A stretch of 64,000 nt of DNA from Heliopora coerulea (Eukaryota > Cnidaria > Anthozoa > Scleralcyonacea > Helioporidae). Each line of letters starts with the position of its first letter. Position 1 is the first letter of the stretch. The stretch is from positions 960,001 through 1,024,000 of the forward strand of contig JASJOG010000068.1 in assembly GCA_030142905.1 (NCBI GenBank). The letters are read 5' to 3'. Shown here in pieces: positions 12,601 through 24,727 of the stretch. The translations under genes were made by a program, and so were the position numbers. Under the pieces are notes generated by a model that was not told the DNA's origin, searched no databases, and was given only the letters and a program-made list of their open reading frames with translations.

Positions 12601-14125
12601 TAAAATAATATAAATCTGCTTTGAATCACAACTCTCAAAGACACAACTTATTTGTAACCGCTCTTAACCAGTTCTGACCGGTTACCTATAACATGTGGTA
12701 ACCCGACCTCAGGTGGTAACCCTATATGCCTGATAACGCCTAGATCCTACAGTTGCTATTGTCAGGTCGACCGGCGGTAAAAATTAAATACGAGGCGGTA
12801 ATGTAATTTCTAATGCATTCAAGTTATGCTCTAAACTTTCAAACTTACTTTAGTCGATCTCTTTCGTCGCTGGTGCACAATTAAAGTGACAATACCGCCA
12901 GCGACAACCAGTGCGGCAACACAACCCAAGGTAACACCCACGATTAAGCCCACGTTTGAATCGCCACCCTTGCGAAGACCTAAGACGAAAAACGCCCTTA
13001 GTTATTGAAGTACCAAAACTTTCACGAAAATCAGTACTTCATGAAGCAGATTCCAATGACTAACGTGAAAAGTTAATACTTATTACATCATGCGCAGTGA
13101 AAATAGCCACCAAATTGCTTTCATTAAGTAGGCTGATTACAATATGATTTTGATCGAGCCGTGAAGGGTAAATTAACAGTCACTAGGCAGTAAAGTCGGC
13201 AGTTTGTCTGGCGAACTCTGACCCATACTACTCATTAATGGCATGACTGGCTCTGTGTTATTCATCTTTAGGCTATTTTTCAAACCCATAACACTGCTAA
13301 GTAGGTTTTTGAAGACAATCTCAACATATGGAATTTCGAGATAAACAGCAGGATTGAGTGAAAGCCGTTTCACCAATATGACCGTCGGTCTGGTTTCGTG
13401 CCTGTCTTTCCGTCTGTTTTTCTGTGTGTTTGCATGCCAGTCTGTCCCTCTATTGATGCATCTGTCTGCGTCTGTCGGTGTGTGTCTCTCTCCTTTGCTT
13501 TGAGTAAAACTCGTTTATATATAATCATCATCCAGTTGATGTGAAAGCAGGAAACTGGATTTTGGGTATTTGTAATACTTTCTGACAGGAAAAATTCCTT
13601 CATGCGAATCAAAATACAAATATGGACTTTTATTCCTCGGCTCAAACAACTCCTTTGTCCCACACTACGATCACGTGGTATAACTACCTGACATCGTGGG
13701 ATTAGCAGTGCTTGATGTAGCAACCAGTTCGGTGCTTGATGTAGCAACCAGTTCGGTCCATGACGTGGTTTCCGTCTGTAGTGTTGTTGCAATTCTTGTT
13801 GGATTCACAGTCACACTTTTTGAAAGATTTCCACATGTGAATCCATTGCATGTCCTAATTTGGATTAGGTAACAAGTATTATTCACAGGAAGACGATGCT
13901 TGTACTTTCGTGAATCGGTGATGTTTCTACAAGCGTGAGATTGGTTTACAAGGTTTACAAGCGTGACATTGATGCAGTTGTTACATGGATGACAAATTCG
14001 GATAGTATGGTTGACAACTGCGGTCTGCGTGGTGCAGTTCCATGAGATTGTAACAAACAGCCCGTTGACCATCGGTGTAAATAATTCTGGCGGATTAAGT
14101 ACGGATGCGTTTCCCGGTGATAATG
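6636..14125 (-). CDS. UNC5-like transmembrane receptor with ZU5, UPA and two Death domains (5' end missing)
   Basis: Nine minus-strand exons join in phase: 13688-14125, 12849-12979, 11801-11890, 10846-11053, 9098-9999, 8545-8575, 7555-7838, 7268-7328 and 6636-6931 (TAA stop), giving 812 residues. Residues 1-146 are extracellular: an FN3-like region with many N-glycosylation sequons and Cys, then a Thr/Ser stalk. Residues about 155-180 form one membrane helix followed by HQRRKRS. A basic linker leads to a ZU5 domain (about 305-400; motif IGPGCLSKDTEITM), a UPA-like region (to about 580), Death domain 1 (about 607-685) and Death domain 2 (about 725-805). The Death domains share DWDSLAGL and a G-(R/H)-HDL ending and are joined by an acidic linker. 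UNC5 receptors have Ig, TSP1, TM, ZU5, UPA and a single Death domain, so the doubled domain is unusual. The signal peptide and upstream exons were not found. A role in adhesion, guidance or death signalling is inferred from domains only. Confidence 0.8.
8220..8515. repeat. 300-bp polypurine tract in a receptor intron
   Basis: The plus strand is almost entirely A and G (GAAAGGAAAAGG-type runs). It lies between the 31-nt linker exon (8545-8575) and the first Death-domain exon. The Phe/Ser/Leu-rich reading frames on the opposite strand are by-products of this composition. Such tracts can form triplex DNA; that is inference. Confidence 0.85.
10080..10185. repeat. GA-rich stretch upstream of the ZU5 exon
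   Basis: The plus strand is a degenerate GAGAGA/GACAGA run. Read on the minus strand it is a C/T-rich stretch shortly before the acceptor of the ZU5 exon (first base 9999). The open frame into the ZU5 exon through this tract is intron, because a good acceptor and a matching phase exist at 9999. Confidence 0.6.
11340..11770. repeat. Degenerate G/T-rich minisatellite in a receptor intron
   Basis: The plus strand is dominated by irregular repeats of GTGGTATG, GTAGTATGG and GTGATG-like words. It lies between exons 10846-11053 and 11801-11890 of the receptor. Open frames on both strands are low-complexity artefacts. Confidence 0.6.
13375..13500. repeat. CTGT-type simple repeat in a receptor intron
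   Basis: Imperfect repetition of GTCTGTCT/TCTGTGTG words on the plus strand, in the intron between the extracellular exon and the membrane exon of the receptor. Confidence 0.55.
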
Positions 14126-14655
14126 CTAGAAAAAGGACATAATGGGGAAAGTTTGGCTTGAAATAACAAACTGGGCACTACATCTTTGAAAGTTTATATG
14201 GCGGTTATATAGAGAATATTACGTAGGCGTTTTGAGAATGCCACTCGTGGCAGATCTTATTGAACATGAGAAGATTTAATTCTATATCTCAAAAAGCATA
14301 TCTAGTATTATTTTGTTCATTTTATAAACATTAACGTACAGCCTGAAATGATGATCAGCCATCTGGAAAGTTTTTGCCTAGTTTTGCTCTCAAAAAAGCT
14401 CGTTTTTTCGCAGAAAATGAACGTTCAGAAAAACAAACTGAAATCAACAAACCGCCATCGAGATACGAATTATGAAACATTGAACCGGATTGATCTAATA
14501 AAATATTTTAGGCGGCTTTTCATTGGACCGTTGAACCAATATCTTTACATGTAAAAATATCATACCCTTTACGTGTGATAAAATATGATTTTTTAAGAGG
14601 CCAAAAATTCATATGTTTTATATTCGAAAGACCTTCTAAACGGTAAATAATATCC

Positions 14656-14733
14656 AACCTCGTACCCAGGATCTTACCTTCGCTCCCCACTGCGCTAGCG
14701 GGGAGCGAAGATAAGGCCCTGGGTACGAGGTTG
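14656..14733. repeat. Hairpin with 34-base near-perfect arms
   Basis: Positions 14656-14689 and 14700-14733 are inverted copies (CAACCTCGTACCCAGG at the outside, CGCTCCCC at the loop) with a few mismatches and a loop of about 10 bases. The outer words recur at 31545-31565, so this is a dispersed genomic repeat. Confidence 0.75.
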
Positions 14734-15632
14734 AAGAAAATCGTGTCATTGCGCTTCCAGCAGCATTCGGTTTAGTAAACAGTGCACAAGTCAGCGCAAG
14801 AGACCAGCCCGTCCAACGTTTATTTCCACCGTTCGTTACCCCCGATTACATTACCTGATAATTCAACTGAGTGGTTGTTTTTGCCACTATGTTTTCATAA
14901 CTGGTAATATTCAAAAATTGTGGGATATGTAGAATATTCCTTTATCCCTTCTCTATTACCCTCGCACCCCTTGTAAACCCCACGTCGAACCACAAGTTGG
15001 GAACTTCTGCATTAGAGTAACGCTTTTCCGGTAACCGAAACGAAAGACAAGCATCAAAAACCTTTTGGTCATGTCCATAAATGAATCGAGGGAGAACAAT
15101 TTTACCCAAAGACTCTAACATGCCATCACCAGCATTTTGATGTGCAGTTATTTTATGAGTGGAAAAACGTGAATAGAACAACATCATGACTCCCAAGGCG
15201 AGTTTGTGGCACGGCATAGTGTTTCAACCCTTTAATACATTGGCTGTTTTTTTCTTTTTTTTTCTTTGTTCTCTCTTTGTGAGGGCCGTAGCTTGCATGT
15301 CAAAGTTGGAGGGGGGAAGGGGGCGAGCTAAAATTTCCGAATGCCAAAGATGTTTGTCCGCATCTTTCCTATTCAAATAAAGATATCTGCTATCTGACAA
15401 AACAAAGGAGGCAACAAAAATTAACAAGGAAGCCTGTTCAACATCCGGATGAGAAATCAAACTAAAAGTATATCCGTTATGGGCAAAGGTATCATATAAG
15501 TAAAAAACTCGCATATATAGGCTCTTGTTATCTACGTGTTTACAAACTTCTATACAATTTGTCAATTTAATAGAATTTCCGTAGTTCACTTCATTTAAAT
15601 TGTGTTGATTCTACGTAGCCGTTGCTTTGCGA

Positions 15633-15920
15633 ATGGATAAGTTATTTTCCCTACTTTATTTTCTCATTTGTTCTTCTGTTCTTCGTGCCAAACACTGTAC
15701 TTTACAGTGTTACAGGGCTGGTGAATATAATTATGAAAACTGCTGGACAGAATCGGAACCAACCTTTAGCTTCTTGGGTCATCCCGATAACCGCGATACA
15801 GATCAACAAGCAAAGGCTTGGTGTCAATTTTCTAAAGCGGCCAGACGATTTCATTTCGATAAATCTGAAGAAAAGAAAGCAGAACGTGTGTCTAAACGAA
15901 AAGTTATCATTCTCAAGTAA
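15633..15920 (+). CDS. Candidate small secreted protein, about 95 residues
   Basis: An uninterrupted frame opens with ATG at 15633 and encodes MDKLFSLLYFLICSSVLRA, a convincing signal peptide (charged start, hydrophobic core, small residues before cleavage). A Cys-containing segment follows (CTLQCYRAGEY, NCW, WCQF), then a Lys/Arg-rich tail with dibasic pairs. No family was recognised. Short length, no conserved neighbour and overlapping open frames on the other strand make a chance frame possible. A first exon of a larger gene is another option, but no good donor with a downstream partner was found. Confidence 0.25.
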   Translation: MDKLFSLLYFLICSSVLRAKHCTLQCYRAGEYNYENCWTESEPTFSFLGHPDNRDTDQQAKAWCQFSKAARRFHFDKSEEKKAERVSKRKVIILK

Positions 15921-16049
15921 ACTACCGCTAACGTCGGGGCAGCGTGAAGCCAAGGTACCTAAATCTAAAGTACCTAAACAACATATTGACGGTCACTAAC
16001 CGCGTAAACTAAAACATCTATCTGACACATATATAACACTAAAGACCAG

Positions 16050-16175
16050 TACAATATGCGAAATAGAGCTATTAAGCGAGGAGGTTAAAATATGTTTTAA
16101 CGAAACGTCATCACTGCAGATTCATTAAAATATATTTTAACATCCTCGCTTAATGGTAGCAGTTCGCATATTATG
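16050..16175. repeat. Fold-back repeat, MITE-like
   Basis: Positions 16071-16102 and 16123-16154 are inverted copies (ATTAAGCGAGGA, then TTAAAATAT) with two or three mismatches. A weaker outer pair (ATATGCGAA and TTCGCATAT) extends the fold. The loop is about 20 bases. Confidence 0.7.
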
Positions 16176-16179
16176 GTGG

Positions 16180-19100
16180 GCTTTGAATTTTTTGTTAAAA
16201 ACACCACACACAGAAGTAAATTACTGAATGTAGAATGACATAATTAGACTATTAAAGTACATAAGAATTTCGATAATTTCATTGCCATCAATTCGACAAT
16301 AAACGCTCGCCGAATATTTTCACGGAAAAACTACCTTTGTATAACAATTTCTGCTCGATAAATAAAGTTGGGCCAAACGTAGCCTTTTTTAGCTTTTATC
16401 AAACCAGAGCTTTAGATCTCCTCATTGAGACGTCTGTCAACAACTCAACTACACCACGAAAACAAACTCCTTGGTTTGGCTGGCATTCTGGCAACTACGT
16501 ACAAAACATTTGGTCAGTTTTGTGTTGGAGTTTCTGATACGGACATCCTTGAACGCACATCCTTGCATAAATTGCACATTTTTTTAAGCTTTTGTCCATT
16601 GAATAAAAAAAATTATACTGTTGTTCAATAGCGCTTGAAATCAGTCCAGTAATAAGAAAATACGGCAAGGTTTATCTAAACAAATAGTCGATTTATACGA
16701 GATGTTGCTCGTGCGTTAAATATAATTGACTAAACGGACATCCCTACGGAAGATCTCTACCGACGTTGCTGGGTAATAAAAATACAAGTCTACGCTGAAT
16801 TACTGGCGTTCTACATCCGAATATTTCCTGACGAGGGATCTCGCCTTCTTTATGTGAACTAAAGCGGGTTTGATAAGTAGAAACAGAAACTACATCGAAG
16901 AACTGGCGTAGATCAACTAATGTTAATTGTCATTTGCCCACACCACAAGTGGTTGCTGTGAAAGATTCGTTCACGGCTTAAGACATCAACTAACACTGAA
17001 GTAGGTCTAGTGACAGATAAAGTACATCTGAACGAGCTTCGATTACCTCATTTCACGCCGAAGCAATTTTCGCCAACATAATTCGTGTAGTTGTATAAAA
17101 CCGTAGCTATAGATTTTCCAGGCGGAAAACGTGATCGTAGTAACAAAATAAGAGCCCAGCTCAATATCTTGAGGTGGAAACCCATGAATCAAAGGAAAAC
17201 TGTATAGTTCTTCATTTTACCGTTAACAATGAATATCACGATTTACTTACGAAGGCGAAGGTCAAAGCTTAAAAATAATTCAGTCAAAATGAGACAAGGC
17301 GCTCACAGCTTCTTGATTCTCTGCACAATGCTCCGAGCTTTTGCCGCAGCTGTTAGACTAATCCTTCACACTTCCTTGTTCCTCTAAAAACCAAGGGAAA
17401 CCCCAGTTGTACAAGAATAGGTCAAAACTCTGACGTCATACCTAAAAACAAAAGTTTTTTACATTTAATTAACATTTGTTAGTCGTTTTATATCTGGCTA
17501 TGGTCACGATAATGGTTTGAGGTGTCACTTCCTGATAATACACGCGAGGTTGTGAGAGACATGCCAGCAAGAAGTACTGCGTACAACTTTTGAGGTATTT
17601 AATTGACGACGACAGATGCGGTCCTGAATTGCCAAAATTTTAAAGGGAAAACGCTGTGTCGTTTACAAAGCAAAACGGCTGCGCTTGGCTTGAGAGTTAA
17701 AAATCCTAAGCGTCAATTGGGAGACGTTCAAATTTCACGTCTTTCCGATTTGCCCTGATACTACTCTCAAGAAGTCGATCGGAGCTTTTTGATCACATAT
17801 TATGACCACCGCCCATTCTTCTAGTTTAAAAAAGTCTTTTCCCCATATTAAATCAAACCAGGCTATAAAAACTGAGCCGATTAGTAGTTTGAAATTCTCC
17901 CACAATTTTTTTTCTGAGACAACTTAGAGTATACTTAAAGGAGGAGCTAGAATTTAAAAACCTCCTCAAACGTTAGGATTTACAAATTCTGGAGGCAATT
18001 AAACGTGGGAGTATGGCATTCCGAAAGACGTTCACTTTTAAGCATTTATCAAGGTTTCCGAAGGTTTTCAAAGAAGTCAACCCCGGCAAAGCTCGCAAAA
18101 TTTATACGCTAGTAGGTAGCGCAAAGACAAAATTAACTGCAATTCCATCGCTTTTCAGCAAACTCCTGATAAAAATTTGGAGCATAATGTTAATTTTCCC
18201 TGACTTGAGAGAGGGTGGCTGGGATAAGGGAGCTGGTGAATTAGCCTTTTATGCAGTCATTAGGAATAATCCAAGAAGAGCGCCTGCCTGGACGTGTCAA
18301 ACATGTGACGTTTTAAACTGTCCACGTGTTACTTAACGCAGTAAAGGTTACAGGTGTCAAATCTTAAGACTTTCCTACAGTGAGGAGATGTGTCCTGAAC
18401 AGACCTACAATGTGTCATTCTGAAGGGATCTAATAGAGGAAAATAGACTGCTTCCTAATTTCATCAGGAATATTTAATGCAAGGGTTTCCTCCAGGATTT
18501 TATGGATGAAGAGGGTGATGATCGTTTCGAGAGATTTTGAGTTTCTGATTTATCGCTCCTCCCAAATTGCACGAACGTTTGATCTCTGAATCAGGAACTC
18601 TATGAGTTCCAAATTAAGGTTGAAAACTTCGGAAGTCGCTGACTTTTGCCTCAAGCTTCTATTACAGCATTAACGCAGTACACCAGTGAGTCAATTTTGG
18701 GGGTGACAATCCTCCGTTGAAAATTTTAGAAGATCAACTCTTCCATCGTTGTTTTGGCGGTAGCCCGAACACTCGGTGACTGGTTGTCATGCAGACCATA
18801 AAGTGTTTCCTATAGTATTATCCATCAATTTGTGAACAATCAGCTTGCAATTATTTGTACGAGCGCAACGGAGCTTTAAAGCGGATTTACAACAGTGAAA
18901 CTCGTTGCAAGTAAACCTGCGTTAACTTAAGCTTTAAGATGATACGACTGTCACATACGAGTCTTCTGCTTGGCGTATGTGATATTGCCTCAAGAGCACT
19001 ATCGCTTCTTACGATACGTTCACAAATGTTGCAAAAAGTCGGTACGATTCTAGTGACTGAATTGGATACATGAGGACGAACACGAAACCGTACCTAAGAA

Positions 19101-21600
19101 TCGTTCCCAGTCAGTTCAGCCTTTAAAGCCGGTTTACGCGACACAAATGTGGTACGCGATGGTTCGTTCTGATGGATGTGATTTACTCACTAGTATCTTC
19201 CGGACGTCTTGCTACATTTGCTAGCGAATCATTAGCTGGGATAGTGTCCTTGAAACAGCATTACATACATCAGGATGAACAATCATAGGCGACAATTACA
19301 TCGTGGAAACGGACCTTTACTTGATTTAAGGCTGACCAAGCCAGACTAAAAGTTGGTACAAGTCTGCATATCACCGCTACTGCTACTGCTACTGCTTCTC
19401 TCAACGCAAACTGTAGGTTTTGGGCATGGACTTCCTAAATTTCTTATAAGAAATATTGTTTCGATGCCAACTAACTTGGGAAGGTATGCTTTAGCGGCCA
19501 AGAGAGTGGCATTGGAAGTACGCTTGCTTGTTAATTTGAACCCGCTTAAACATAAGCAAGGTAATGCAAACTAGTACAGGTCCTTGTAAGTTAATGACCA
19601 AGCGAAACGGAAGGAAAAAAATCCCAGGATTATTCGAAAAATGTTTCATGGTATCGAAATATCCCGGATAAAGCTGACTATTAACAGTTAACTGATAGGA
19701 GCCGTACCAAAGGGAATGCTAAGAACATCCGGTAGTGTCACCAAGCAGACTTTTTATCATTTGTTTTCTACACGAATAAAAGACGTGACGCCTGCTAGGA
19801 AATACAAAGACTCAAAGGAGAAAGCGACAAAGATATCATAAAGAAGGGATGGTCTGAAAAACATTGGTCTAAATGCTTTCGAAAGTCAACTCGAAGAAGT
19901 GAATAGAATTGGGCTGGATTTCAACTCACATCTTCGACAAAGTCAAATCCATGCTCCATCAATTGAGCTCTCGAGTCAAATGGGAACAGTGTGCTCGTAT
20001 AATCCTTTTCAATGTGAATTAGATGCATCTTTGCAGCAACTGAACACTTTCCGTGTGGATGAAATTTATTAAACGTTTAAATCGCGAGAAAAACGCTCAA
20101 CACACAATATATTTATTATGCCCTTCAGCTGCAACAATGTCGAGCTGCCGTAAAGCCAATACACCAGCTTTAAATCTATACCTGGATGCTGTTTAAATTC
20201 AAAAATAGTAATTCAAGGATTTCTTAGCGAATTTCCATTCTTGGATATGCCTGAAGGGTAACTTTATAATTTAGACTTGGAGTCTTTGACTCCTCTGAAT
20301 CAAAACTGGCATGAATGATGACTCTCGAATCTCAGTATTAGGTCTCCATTATATTTGTTGTTACTTTCACACATTCTCATTTTAATTTGGTGTTTTCAAT
20401 TTTGCCAAATCACCAATATAATTATCTCAAGCTATGTCGGTATTCCTGAACTGTTCATTTCGCATCTTTTGTCGTATTCCTGGTCGCCGAAATTAAACAA
20501 ATAAATAAATGGTGCATGGCAAAGATTCGTGTCAACAGCTAAAAGGCTGTGAAAATGTGAAAACTGACAATAAAAAGTACTAACGTTTCGAGCGAAGGTT
20601 CTTTGCAGTTACGCCATTTCCTCATAGTTTCAGCCTTTTACACCTCGATTATCGCTGCCAACGCAACACTTTACAATTATGTCATTGTCGTGATAAAAAT
20701 GAAAAACTTTTCATTCATACTGCTGTAATAGATAATATAGGGAACTTACGATACTTGGGAGACTTTGTCCTTCCTCGAAATACATCAGATGTTTGCGTTC
20801 CTTACCAGAGAACTGCAATGTCTTGCTGACAACGGTTTAAAAGAAAGAGGAGTCAAGGAATGTCAAAATCTTCACCACATAACTCAACGATTTAGTAAAT
20901 TCCATTATAGATCATTTTGACGATTTCTGACGTTTCAATTCTCGATTGGACACGAATAATTTTCTTTAAATATCGAAGTGGGTGTCTGAGAGTTCACAAA
21001 ACTCAGCCAGTTTCTACCCAAGAATCGTTCGCTTTGTTTGAACTTCGTCCGACCGTACAGCAGGCAAAGCGCACTTGGAACCAAAAGAACGTCTTTCGTA
21101 CAAAGAAGAAATCGGACATGAGATTCTATTGCGTGCGTGTATAATTTGGGTGACAAAAGCCAATATTTAGTAGGTATCTACATGGTCCTATGCCTCACTT
21201 GTGGGCATCTTTCAGAGACAGGGGATTTCTTTGTCTTGATTTAGAAAGACATGATTAACAACTAATATCGACATTCAACAAACTGACAGCGCTCCTCATT
21301 ATCACTTGGATATTGTCGGGGCCGCAAAAGAAACAATCAGACAAACAGAAAATCATTCCTTCGGATAATCAAGTGTTCACTCACGACAATACATAGACGA
21401 TTCTCCTCGATACCAGGATATGCTATGTCGACCACGATTTCAGTCAGTGGTTTTGAACCCGATCAGAAACGCTGTGGGAGACAGGCAGTTGTTCTTAACG
21501 GGTAACAAGGTCATTCAAGTTTATGAAACTGAAAATTTTCTCAGCGCTTCACCCATAGATCGTAACTCTTTTACACGGCAAAAACACCCCTAACAGAAAT
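16180..21600. other. Intergenic stretch, no gene supported
   Basis: Only short open frames occur (for example at 18013-18336 and 20917-21144), without splice context, recognisable domains or protein-like composition. A (CTACTG)n run near 19376 encodes a poly-Leu frame that lacks an ATG. One short phrase, AACGTTTCGAGCG at about 20583, looks like part of a dispersed repeat. Nothing else could be assigned. Confidence 0.5.
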
Positions 21601-21619
21601 TTATTATGCTACTTCACAT

Positions 21620-21900
21620 AGGAAAGGGGTATTTCGTGTGAAAGTGTTTCAATTCCATGTGTGAAATGAAAATTCAATAAGTGACGTAAATTTCCAGGTG
21701 TAAATTTTCAGTTTTATCTGCGAAATACATCCTTGGTATACAAACCTTTGGCGGGTGAAACTTTGAGCAATGTCATTTCACATGTGAATTTGGTATTTCA
21801 CATTTGCCAAGCCCGCATTTTCATATGTGAAAGGAAAATTTCGTACGACAAAATGTCCCAATTCCATGTGTTTTTCACAAGTGAAAATGACATGCGAAGT
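21620..21900. repeat. Cluster of CACATGTGAAA-like words in both orientations
   Basis: The words TTTCAC, CATGTGTGAAAT, CACATGTGAA, CATATGTGAAAGG and TTTTCACAAGTGAAAA recur about every 40-60 bases, some of them self-palindromic. This looks like a degenerate, self-complementary repeat element. Confidence 0.5.
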
Positions 21901-22759
21901 TACGTCACCTGGACAGCGGCTCCAATCTCGATTCGGCTCTCGATCAAACGCCTGAGTAGGGGCAATCATTCTTGAGAGTTACAATGAGTGAGAATCCCGT
22001 CAATTTTTATCTTAAACAAGCTTCTGGGTTTCATTTTTTATTCTTGATCTGCTCTTGAACGTTTTCACGTTTTTCATTTTTAAATTCTTATTCGATCAAG
22101 ATTTAGGACCTGTATACATCATTATAGTGAATATTTTCTCCAATATATCGACAAAGCGTTTCAAAAACTCTAAACATGAACGCCGACGTACGCGCTCACG
22201 ACATATAACAACATTGGCCAGGTAATTATGCGTCTGTATCGCAACTGCTGTCCCAAAACTGCTTTATAAGGCAGTTTTAGAACGCTATCAAAATCTGCGC
22301 CTGGTTAGGACTGAATTTAGCGATTGCAACTGAGTATTCATCCGAGAGTAATTATCGAGCTTGCGATCAAGGTGGATTTTCATCGTAACGTTACAAGCAT
22401 TCTCTCAACGTCATCTTACAATGACAAATCCCACACCTTTTTGTCAAGTATCATAAGAATACGACGGCCACTTTTAATTTTTTTCGCGTGGTTTTAAGCT
22501 CGCGTACCGGCTAACATAGTTCGTAAAACGTTTGTCAATTAAAGTTCTCATATACCACCGCAAATCTTTTTCAAACATGGTTCGATAAAGCAAAATTAAG
22601 GATATTACGAACGTGATATTGAATTAAGGTAATAGGGGCAATATTACAAAGAATAAGCTGTCATTTGCATGCACGTATATCCGGGGTTGTATGTGCGGGT
22701 AGGTGACCTGGGGACGGGGTACACAAATCGTTTGAGATCGTTAAGGCACTTCATTGGGA

Positions 22760-24260
22760 TTGGTATTTATTGAGCAAGTTTGAAATGGTTAGCCCAACCA
22801 ACCTTTACTTTAATGTTACTGTTTCATGATTCACTTGTGGTGTGACGTGACACAGTGGCCCTTCAACTGTTAAAACACAATCTAGTGTCCTTTGCTTAGC
22901 TATGCTTCTTCCAGGTAATATTTGGAACATTACTAATGACAAGCCATAATATTTGATCGCATCCGTGAATCTGTGTGTGCGTTGACGACGGGAGAGGTAC
23001 CTGCAGATAATCGTCTGAGGTAGACTAGGTACATGATACTACAGGAAGGATCACTTGAATTTGAGAAAATGGGATTGGGTTGAACTATGCAAACGTGAAA
23101 AGTTAGCTTACCCAATCTTAGCCCAAACGCGTCATTTTTAAGGTTCCGTGCACTTGTCGTGACATTGGCCTTTTATCTCTTTAAATACAATCACGCACAC
23201 TTCACTCAACAATCCTAATTTCGAATAATATTTGTAATATTACCAATGACATACAAGCTGCCATGTTTGTGTCAAGCTGTCATGTTTGTGTCAAGTTGTC
23301 ATGTTTGTGTCAAGCTGTCATGTTTAGGTGCGTGCGTTTGTGAGTGCGAACAAGGGATGCGCAGAATTTCGCAGGTAGGTTAGTACTGCAGGTGATTTTT
23401 TTCTCACACTGAAACGCCAACCGAGACAGTGGTGCTTCAGCAGCTGAAACTCAACCAAACGCACTTGACAAAGCAGTGCTTCCTCTAAGTAATATCTGCG
23501 ATACAAGAAATGACAAAATGACATGCTTTTGTGGATGCGTGTGTCAGTGTGTGTGCATGTGTGTGTCGGGAGGGTGGGTTTATGTGTGTACGCGTATAAG
23601 TGCAAGTTAATGTCGGAGAGTTCCATAGAATCTTTTGAGGTAGTTACACAAGTGTAGGGCGGATCTTCTGAAAATTAAAAATAAAGTTGGGTTACACTTT
23701 CCAAACTGGAAAAGGTTATACCAACCTGCCTTTGCCCGAACTTTTTTCAGAACCCCCTAAAGTTTACACTTGTCATGACAGCGCCACTTTAGCTGTTTTT
23801 ATAAAATCAAACTCACCTCAGTCCCATAAACACTTCTGACGCTACGAATGATAAACTTTCACGTTTCAGTCCGTTGGTGCGTGTTTTTGGGGATGGATGC
23901 ACGGAAACATTTGGAACAGGTACGGTACTGAAGCGAATCCTTGGAGATCGAAAAAATGAGTTGGGTTGTACTTTGCAAAGTTGAAAAGTTTAACCGAACT
24001 AACCTTTGCCAATCAGAGCTATTTTAAGACTCTCACACTTGCCCTTGCAGTGACAGTGTCCCTTACGCATCATAAATACAATCCAGTACACCTCACCAGC
24101 CCATGCTTATATATACTCCAAGTAGTATTTGTAATATTATTATTTGAAAGCCGTCATGTTCGAGTGGCTGCGTCTGTGTGTGTCCAGGTGTATGGGAAGG
24201 GATGCAACAGGGGGGGAAACAGAAACTTTTTAGTTAGGTAAACAGATTTTTTCAAATTAA
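22760..24260. repeat. Old diverged tandem array, irregular 210-420 bp spacing
   Basis: Related blocks recur in the same orientation. One block is GTTGGGTT(G/A)(A/T)AC... followed by AAAAG-TT... and CC(T/A)ACC-like words (about 23070, 23685, 23955). Another is AATATTTG(G/T)AA(C/T)ATTAC(T/C)AATGAC (about 22917, 23226, with weaker forms later). A third is CACTTG(T/C)... followed by TGACA (about 23150, 23767, 24040). The copies are too diverged for a clean period. Confidence 0.5.
23262..23327. repeat. 19-bp tandem repeat, about 3.5 copies
   Basis: The unit CATGTTTGTGTCAAGCTGT repeats head-to-tail with one C/T variant (AAGTTGT), ending in a partial copy. It lies inside the older diverged array. 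Confidence 0.9.
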
Positions 24261-24727
24261 GAAAAAATAGTTACACTGTGCGAAAAGTAGAAACATTTTG
24301 CAGCCCTGAGTCATTCCACAGTAAGCCAACAAAAACATGCACTATATAGCCAAGCAATATCGAGGTAGTTAGAAAAGATCGATTAGAAAGTACTGAGAAA
24401 ATTTGCAGACAACATACAGAAGTCTGACGTTTTCTAGTCTTAAAGAAAGCGCATGGTTTTGTCAAGAATACTAGATTAGAAGTTACTTCTGACTTCATCA
24501 TATGAAACTGTAGTTATCTCCAATCCTTTTTCGCGACAGGCTAAACTTATGCAGGTATGAATAGTGTATGTTTTGATGACCGGAAATTGCTTTTAAGGAC
24601 TTCCTGATTGAGATCATTCCATGGAAGCAAGCCCAGACTAATCTACCAAGAAGTTGCAGCTCTAGAGTCTCTTTGGCAGCCAATAATTTATTACATAGTC
24701 CATAGTAACGTTCTTGTTTATTAATTT

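Noticed and set aside
15224..15589. 121-codon minus-strand frame
   Set aside because: The sequence has dispersed-repeat character (poly-T, G-rich run) and no recognisable domain.
18013..18336. 107-codon plus-strand frame
   Set aside because: No domain, no splice context and no protein-like pattern; within chance length for this amount of DNA.
19353..19574. Frame beginning with a poly-Leu signal-like peptide
   Set aside because: It has no ATG and the Leu run is a CTACTG simple repeat.
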